Assembly: GCA_038135065.1 (NCBI GenBank)
Contig: JAYPWI010000004.1
Coordinates: forward strand, 62,001-126,000
DNA: 64,000 bases
Direction: 5' to 3'
DNA from: JAYPWI01 sp038135065
GTDB lineage: Bacteria > Actinomycetota > Acidimicrobiia > Acidimicrobiales > Poriferisodalaceae
Shown here: one piece after another, positions 59,236-64,000 of the stretch
Position numbering within the stretch: the stretch's first letter is position 1
How the letters are laid out: every line of letters begins with the position of its first letter
Program-made: the position numbers and the translations under genes
The notes under the pieces: model-generated
What the model was told of the DNA's origin: nothing
The model's input: only the letters and a program-made list of their open reading frames with translations
Databases searched by the model: none

Positions 59236-60960
59236 TCAGGCAGAGATATCGGGCAGGCGCGGGCCTCCGATGCGGAGGTCGCCGCGTCGGCGAGTGACGC
59301 CGGTTCCGTCAAGACGGGCTAGCAACGGCAGCATGTACTTGCGGGTGGTGCCGAACGCATCGCGCACCTCTGCGACCGTGACGCCGTCCGGTTTGGACGA
59401 CAACAGTTGGGCTACGAGGCGTGCGGCCTGGTCGATCGCGCCGGGGGCGAAGAGGATGCCGTCGACCTGCACGACGAGGCCCCGCTGGACGAGGGCGCGA
59501 ATTACATCCGGGTCGACGTCGTCGGGCTGGGGAGGGGCGAACGGCTCGCTGGCCAGACGAGCCAGCAGGGGGTGATCGGCCAGGACGTCGTCCTGGCCCA
59601 CCGGTCGAGCGCGTCCGTCGGTGATACCGACCTCGGGGAGGGTTTCGAGCAGCAATCGCTCCCGCTCGTCGAGGCGTGCCACGTCGAGTCCGAGGCTTCC
59701 CGCTGCATCCACCAACTCGAGCAGACGGTCCGTAGTCGCAGCAATCGTCGCCGGGCCAGCCACCCACCTGCCCACCGTTGGTGGGCGGCGTTCACCTGTG
59801 AGGCGCTCGAGCTGGTCGACGTCGACCCATCCGCGCTCGTCGATCACCCGATCCACCGACAGATCGGGGGCAGCGACAGCGGCCTTCACCATTGGATCCA
59901 CGTCGAGAATGTGTCCACCGCCGACGGTCTCGTCTCGGCCGAAGTCGCGGAGGATGAAGCGGTCGCCGGGCAGAAGGGGAAGTGATCGGTCGAGGACCAT
60001 CCGGATGTTGCCCGTGGTGCCCGGGCCAAGCTCGGTAGGGCCGAGCACCCGTAGGCGGGCCGGGTACTCGCCGGAGCCGAGATAGACGGCGAATGCCCCA
60101 CGCCGCGAGATCTCGTGATCGAGATGGGGTAGGACGGTCAGGCGGGCATCGACTCGATCGGTCCGGTGCCACTGTTCTCCCTTGACGAGAGCGAGGCCCC
60201 GGCCCAGTTGGTCGACCGATGCCCCGGTCAGGTTGATGGCGACCCTGTGCCCCGGTCCGATCTTGGTGCGTTGCTCACCCTGCGTCTGGAGGGCCCGAAT
60301 TCTGATCGTGCGTTCACCCGGTACGAGGCGGAGCTCGTCGTCGACCCTGATCCTTCCTCCGGTGAGGGTGCCGGTGACGACACTGCCCGAGCCGGTGGCC
60401 GCGAAGGCTCGGTCGATCCACAGTCGCGGCCGGCCCGTGTCGGCGGCTGTGGGGGCGGTCTCGGTCAGGGTATCGAGGGCTGCCCGCAGCTCGTCCAGCC
60501 CCGTGCCTGCGATGCTGTCGACGCCGACGACGGGTGCTCCCTCGAGAAACGATCCAGCGGTGCGTTCCTCGATGTCGAGGTGGGCGAGTTCGAGGAGGTC
60601 GTCGTCGACCAGGCCGACCTGGGTAAGGGCCACGATGCCGTGCTCGATGCCGAGCAGTTCGAGGATGCGGAGGTGCTCTTCGGACTGTGGTTTCCAACCC
60701 TCCGGTGCGGCGACCACGAACATGCAGGCATCGACACCTCCGACCCCGGCCAGCATGTTCTTCAGGAAGCGGACGTGGCCGGGCACGTCGATGAAGGAGA
60801 TCTTCCGGCCGCTGGGCAGGTCGGTGAAGGCGAAGCCGAGGTCAATGGTCAGACCCCGCGCCTTTTCTTCTTCCAGCCGGTCGGGGTCGGTTCCCGTCAG
60901 GGCCCGTACGAGGGTCGACTTGCCGTGGTCCACGTGTCCGGCGGTGGCGATCACGTGCAT
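59236..60960 (-). CDS. selB: Selenocysteine-specific elongation factor
   Basis: A 574-residue SelB. The N-terminal GTPase has G1 GHVDHGKST, G3 DVPGHVRF and the domain-II and -III EF-Tu-like folds (from about residue 170), followed by a ~260-residue C-terminal winged-helix region that would read the SECIS. Homology to SelB rather than EF-Tu rests on this tail and on the AGVGGVDACMFVVAAPEGWKPQSEEHL segment. The G4 motif, normally NKxD or TKxD, is TQVG here, so the guanine-binding Asp is Gly. The start ATG overlaps the end of selA by 10 bases. Confidence 0.93.
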   Translation of the reverse strand: MHVIATAGHVDHGKSTLVRALTGTDPDRLEEEKARGLTIDLGFAFTDLPSGRKISFIDVPGHVRFLKNMLAGVGGVDACMFVVAAPEGWKPQSEEHLRILELLGIEHGIVALTQVGLVDDDLLELAHLDIEERTAGSFLEGAPVVGVDSIAGTGLDELRAALDTLTETAPTAADTGRPRLWIDRAFAATGSGSVVTGTLTGGRIRVDDELRLVPGERTIRIRALQTQGEQRTKIGPGHRVAINLTGASVDQLGRGLALVKGEQWHRTDRVDARLTVLPHLDHEISRRGAFAVYLGSGEYPARLRVLGPTELGPGTTGNIRMVLDRSLPLLPGDRFILRDFGRDETVGGGHILDVDPMVKAAVAAPDLSVDRVIDERGWVDVDQLERLTGERRPPTVGRWVAGPATIAATTDRLLELVDAAGSLGLDVARLDERERLLLETLPEVGITDGRARPVGQDDVLADHPLLARLASEPFAPPQPDDVDPDVIRALVQRGLVVQVDGILFAPGAIDQAARLVAQLLSSKPDGVTVAEVRDAFGTTRKYMLPLLARLDGTGVTRRRGDLRIGGPRLPDISA

Positions 60961-62195
60961 GCAACAACCGCCTGGGCCACCACCGCGTCGTCGTCGGGGT
61001 CGACGGTGCGCAGATCGATGACGGTCCGTTGGTCCCTGACGCGGGCGATTATCGGTGGGTCGAAGGACCGCAGCCCTTGGCTGTGGTCGCCATCAAGTTC
61101 GACCCCGGCCGAAGGGATTTCCTCTCCGGGGAGCGATCCCCCACCGGCCATGGCCGTGGTGTGGACCGGTCGACCGACTCCCAATGCCTCGGCCCGAGAC
61201 CACAGCTCGGCCTGGCTCACCTGAGCCATGCGCCAGAAGGGGATGGCGTCGCCGTCGCGACGCAGGTAGGCGAGAAGGGTGGACTGCAGGGCAGACAGGA
61301 CGAGGCCGCCGGGGCGGAGGGCCCGCATGAGCGGGTGGCGAGCGCAGGTAGCAACTAGCCCCGCATCACCGGCGATGATCCCGGACTGGGGACCACCGAG
61401 GAGTTTGTCGCCCGAGAAGGTCACCAGGTCAGCGCCCTGTTCGAGGGTCTGGCGGACCGCCGGTTCTTCCCGCAACCACGACGGCCGTCCGGTCCGCAGC
61501 CACTGGCACGCGTCGTCGAGCAGCCCTGAACCGATGTCCGCTACCACGGGCGGCCCGATCTGGGCCAGTCCCTGGACCGATGCTTCCTCGGTGAACCCGG
61601 TGATCCGGTAGTTCGACGGATGGACCTTCAGCAGCAGCGCCATGTCGTGCTCTTCATGCGCGGCCCGGTAGTCAGAGACCCTGGTCCGGTTGGTCGTGCC
61701 GACCTCGATCAGTCGGGCTCCCGACTGGGCCATGACGTCGGGTACCCGGAAGCCCCCACCGATCTCCACGAGTTCGCCCCGCGACACGGCAACGGCCCGG
61801 TCCTTGGCCAGTGCGGCGAGCACGAGGGTCACGGCGGCCGCGCAATTGTTGACGACCAGGGCGGCCTCGGCCCCGGTCAACCGTGTCACGAGTGATGCAG
61901 CGTGCACTGAGCGCGAACCCCGACCGCCCGAATCCAGGTCGAATTCCAGGGTCGATGCTCGGGCCGATTGGGCGTGGGCCAGGGGGGCTCGGCCGAGGTT
62001 GGTGTGGAGCAGTACTCCCGTCGCGTTGATGGCGGGACCCAGTAGCGATCGCTTGATGCGCTCGGCGTGGCCCCGCGCCCCTGCCGGGTCCCCGTCGGCA
62101 ATCGCCTGACGTGCCGCGTCGACCAGGAGTGGCGCTGGCAGATCGACATCGGAGATGGACCGGGCCAGGGCGTCGACGGAGGGTGGGCGCACCAT
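60951..62195 (-). CDS. selA: L-seryl-tRNA(Sec) selenium transferase
   Basis: A 414-residue PLP enzyme of the SelA family. The N-terminal domain, the conserved NATGVLLHTNLGRAPL segment, and the PLP-lysine site VTFSGDKLLGGPQSGI are clear; GGRGSRSV and HPSNYRITGF are also typical. It turns seryl-tRNA(Sec) into selenocysteyl-tRNA(Sec) using selenophosphate. With selB 10 bases overlapping downstream, it forms a standard selAB operon. A TATCCT box lies four bases before the ATG. selC and selD were not found in the window. Confidence 0.94.
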   Translation of the reverse strand: MVRPPSVDALARSISDVDLPAPLLVDAARQAIADGDPAGARGHAERIKRSLLGPAINATGVLLHTNLGRAPLAHAQSARASTLEFDLDSGGRGSRSVHAASLVTRLTGAEAALVVNNCAAAVTLVLAALAKDRAVAVSRGELVEIGGGFRVPDVMAQSGARLIEVGTTNRTRVSDYRAAHEEHDMALLLKVHPSNYRITGFTEEASVQGLAQIGPPVVADIGSGLLDDACQWLRTGRPSWLREEPAVRQTLEQGADLVTFSGDKLLGGPQSGIIAGDAGLVATCARHPLMRALRPGGLVLSALQSTLLAYLRRDGDAIPFWRMAQVSQAELWSRAEALGVGRPVHTTAMAGGGSLPGEEIPSAGVELDGDHSQGLRSFDPPIIARVRDQRTVIDLRTVDPDDDAVVAQAVVACT

Positions 62196-62255
62196 GGAAA
62201 GGATACGGCGATGGACCGGATACGGCCCACGTCGGCCTGCCCGGGGCGGTACCGG

Positions 62256-62261
62256 TAGGGT
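62256..62261 (+). promoter_or_regulatory. -10 box of a probable leaderless promoter for fxsA
   Basis: TAGGGT is followed by exactly six bases and the GTG at 62268. Confidence 0.45.
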
Positions 62262-62267
62262 GACTCG

Positions 62268-62687
62268 GTGGCCGTGCTGGTGTTGTTGTTCATCGTGGTG
62301 CCCATCGCCGAACTAGCCGTCATCATCCAGGTCGGGCAGTCCTTGGGGGTGTTCCCGACCCTGCTCCTTCTGGTTGCGGTCTCGATCGGAGGGGCCGCCC
62401 TGGTCAGGGTTCAGGGCCTCGTCACGATCGGTCGTGCTCGCCAGCGATTGGCCGCTGGGCAGATGCCCGAGGACGAGATGGTGGCCGGGATCGCGATCGT
62501 GATCGCCGGCGCCCTGATGCTGACCCCGGGGTTCATCACCGATGCGGTCGGTTTGGCCCTGTTGATTCCCCCTATCCGCCAGATCCTCGTCGCCCTGGTG
62601 CGGCGTCGCTTCAAGGGCCGGATCCAGACCCAGCGGTTCGGGACCGGGTTCGATGACGAGAACGGCGGCGAATGGAGACACGGATGA
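62268..62687 (+). CDS. fxsA: FxsA-family membrane protein
   Basis: A 139-residue protein with three or four hydrophobic helices (VLLFIVVPIAELAVIIQVG, FPTLLLLVAVSIGGAALV, IVIAGALMLTPGFITDAVGL). FxsA is a small cytoplasmic-membrane protein of uncertain role, named for its effect on phage exclusion. The ending LTPGFITDAVGLALLIPPIR is the hallmark of the family. The GTG start follows the TAGGGT box. It overlaps the NUDIX gene by four bases (ATGA) and is divergent from selA. Confidence 0.85.
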   Translation: MAVLVLLFIVVPIAELAVIIQVGQSLGVFPTLLLLVAVSIGGAALVRVQGLVTIGRARQRLAAGQMPEDEMVAGIAIVIAGALMLTPGFITDAVGLALLIPPIRQILVALVRRRFKGRIQTQRFGTGFDDENGGEWRHG

Positions 62688-63523
62688 ACGCACCGACTCC
62701 CACCCCCGTGCGACCGGCGGCCACCGTCATCCTGGTGCGCGACGGTGCCCTGGGCCTCGAGGTCTTCATGCTGCGACGGAATCCGAAGTCGGAGTTCGTG
62801 CCAGGCCAGTTCGTCTTCCCCGGGGGCGCAGTCGACCCCGCAGATCGGGATGATCCGGACCTCGACGACGTGTGTGTCGGTCTGGACGATCACGCTGCGT
62901 CCGCGGCGCTCGGACTCCCCTCCGGCGGCTTGGCGTACTGGGTGGCTGCGGTGCGTGAGTGCTTCGAGGAAGCCGGGGTCCTGCTCGGTCGCAGGGACGG
63001 TGCCACCATCCCCTTCGTCGATCCCGACACCGTGCGGCGGTTCGAGGGTCATCGACAGGCCGTGTACGACGGCCGACTCCGTCTTGCCGAGATGTGTGCA
63101 GCCGAGGGCGTCCTGCTGGACGTGTCCGACCTCCGCTACGTGAGCCACTGGATCACCCCGGTCGGCCCGCCCCGACGGTTCGATACCCGGTTCTTCGTAG
63201 CCCACGCCCCCGACGGTCAGCAGCCATTGCACGACGGGGGGGAAACGGTGGAAAGCACCTGGATCACTCCAGCCGAGGCGATGAGGGCACATACCGAAGG
63301 ACGATTCGAGATGATCCTCCCGACGGTGGCCAACCTCCGGCCGCTCCTCGGGCTGTCGACGGTGGCCGAGGTCATGTCCTGGGCGGGCTCGTTGTCCGAC
63401 ATTCCGGAGATCCTTCCTGCCATCGTCATCGGCGACGACGGATCCCGATCGGTCCTGATGCCATGGGACGAGGGGTACGCCGAAGCCTTGGCCGCCCCGC
63501 CCCCCGAGGGCTCGACGAGTTGA
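62684..63523 (+). CDS. NUDIX hydrolase family protein
   Basis: A 279-residue protein of the long NUDIX type (related to the Nudt8/Nudt19-like coenzyme A or ADP-ribose hydrolases). The NUDIX box is recognised in the AAVRECFEEAGVLL region preceded by FPGGAVDPADR. The C-terminal ~130 residues have a domain of this subgroup (VSHWITPVGPPRRFDTRFFVA). The enzyme would hydrolyse a nucleoside diphosphate linked compound. It starts at the ATG overlapping fxsA; an upstream ATG at 62672 would be inside fxsA. Confidence 0.82.
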   Translation: MNAPTPTPVRPAATVILVRDGALGLEVFMLRRNPKSEFVPGQFVFPGGAVDPADRDDPDLDDVCVGLDDHAASAALGLPSGGLAYWVAAVRECFEEAGVLLGRRDGATIPFVDPDTVRRFEGHRQAVYDGRLRLAEMCAAEGVLLDVSDLRYVSHWITPVGPPRRFDTRFFVAHAPDGQQPLHDGGETVESTWITPAEAMRAHTEGRFEMILPTVANLRPLLGLSTVAEVMSWAGSLSDIPEILPAIVIGDDGSRSVLMPWDEGYAEALAAPPPEGSTS

Positions 63524-63542
63524 ACCGTCGGATCGCCGAGCG

Positions 63543-64000
63543 TCAGGTTGACGTCCTGCCGAGGTGCACGGCAACCTCCGACGTGGCAGGTAGGTGGGCC
63601 GAACACGCGCCGAGGTCGATCGGCGGGGCGAACTCCTCCTCGAGCAGGGTGGCGATATCCCGTAAGGCGGCTGCGGCAGGCCCGGAACCGTCGACGGCAA
63701 CGGGACGCCCTGCATCTCCGCCCGCCGACACGGTGGGCTCCAGGGGGACGGACCCGAGGAAGGGCACCCCGATCTCCTGGGCAAGTCGCTGACCTCCGCC
63801 CTCGCCGAACAGCGGCCACGACTGGCCGTCGGGGGTGACGAAGGCCGACATGTTCTCGATGACGCCGACGATGGGCATATGGCTGCGTCGCGCCATGTCG
63901 GCCACGCGCACCGCCACCTTCTGGGCGCTCAGCGCAGGGGTGGTCACGACCAGCATTTCCGCTTGGGGGAGCAGCCGAGCCAGGGCCATCTGCACATCGC
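63543..64000 (-). CDS. Mrp/NBP35-type iron-sulfur carrier ATPase, partial (5' end off window)
   Basis: The 3' end of a P-loop protein of the Mrp (ApbC) family. The partial sequence opens with DVQMALARLLPQ, which matches the GTGDVQ motif, and continues VGVIENMSAFV and GGGQRLAQEIGVPFLGSVPLEP, characteristic of Mrp. The C-terminus is extended by ~30 residues. The Walker A lies beyond the window. It probably inserts or carries Fe-S clusters in the cytoplasm. It is convergent with the NUDIX gene. Confidence 0.88.
   Translation of the reverse strand, partial: DVQMALARLLPQAEMLVVTTPALSAQKVAVRVADMARRSHMPIVGVIENMSAFVTPDGQSWPLFGEGGGQRLAQEIGVPFLGSVPLEPTVSAGGDAGRPVAVDGSGPAAAALRDIATLLEEEFAPPIDLGACSAHLPATSEVAVHLGRTST

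Noticed and set aside
59160..62270. A tRNA-Sec gene near selAB
   Set aside because: No ~90-base tRNA with a UCA anticodon and an extended acceptor stem was found in the short gaps around selA, selB and fxsA.

Overview
The window looks like a piece of a GC-rich actinobacterial genome. It has a WhiB regulator, a bacterial acyl-CoA carboxylase with an epsilon-type small subunit, two likely F420/deazaflavin-type oxidoreductases, a menaquinone cluster, a pair of ArsA-type ATPases near whiB, and many start codons sitting directly behind a TAnnnT box, as in leaderless actinobacterial genes. A marine or soil Acidimicrobiia-like lineage is my best guess, but this is inference. Two 10-base N runs (27099-27108 and 43656-43665), each inside a gene, point to a scaffolded draft or metagenome assembly. 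Genes are densely packed, and the only stretch over 300 bases without a protein gene (5166-5487) holds a tRNA and the SRP RNA.

Layout. 1-5500: xseA end, ABC exporter, tRNA-Ser(CGA), tadA, an SDR, a beta-keto acid cleavage enzyme, tRNA-Ser(GGA) and SRP RNA. 5488-8815: dnaX-ybaB-recR and a small unknown gene. 9026-11552: crotonyl-CoA carboxylase/reductase, an acyl-CoA epimerase and a TrmH-type methyltransferase. 11676-22772: BMP-type nucleoside ABC importer, then two divergent arms (upp, mtnA, aldolase/SDR fusion and SDR on minus; psuG and a TSUP permease on plus), a plausible nucleoside and methylthio-/deoxy-ribose salvage island. 22846-29765: menE, menC (with a C-terminal cupin-like domain), menH, menD, and menF fused to an N-terminal MerR regulator. 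29847-41842: acyl-CoA ligase, small membrane proteins, a 5'-3' exonuclease, gamma-glutamyltransferase, carboxylase beta and epsilon subunits, carotenoid oxygenase, CoA-transferase and a degenerate GGDEF protein. 41852-48775: ethylmalonyl-CoA mutase, aat, cyclophilin, lysC-asd and a lipoprotein. 48783-54952: MazG-like protein, a probable selenoprotein, a run of small redox and NTF2-fold genes, and tRNA-Pro. 55021-64000: receiver protein, two ArsA ATPases, NfeD, WhiB, selB-selA, FxsA, NUDIX and the end of an Mrp ATPase.

The strongest discovery is a selenocysteine system. A thioredoxin-fold gene (49111-50205) is interrupted by one in-frame UGA exactly at the redox-active position, followed 14 nt later by a perfect 6-bp stem with a 5-nt loop carrying G at its second position, which fits the bacterial SECIS. 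About 10 kb away lies a selA-selB operon. selC and selD are not in the window. Other points of note are the MerR-MenF fusion with stacked palindromes in a 19-bp-spaced promoter, the MenC fusion with a DUF1971-like domain, and the class II aldolase/SDR fusion that overlaps mtnA by one base, which suggests a DHAP-shunt-like route. Enzymes of the ethylmalonyl-CoA pathway (ccr, epimerase, ecm, propionyl-CoA carboxylase beta) are scattered through the window.
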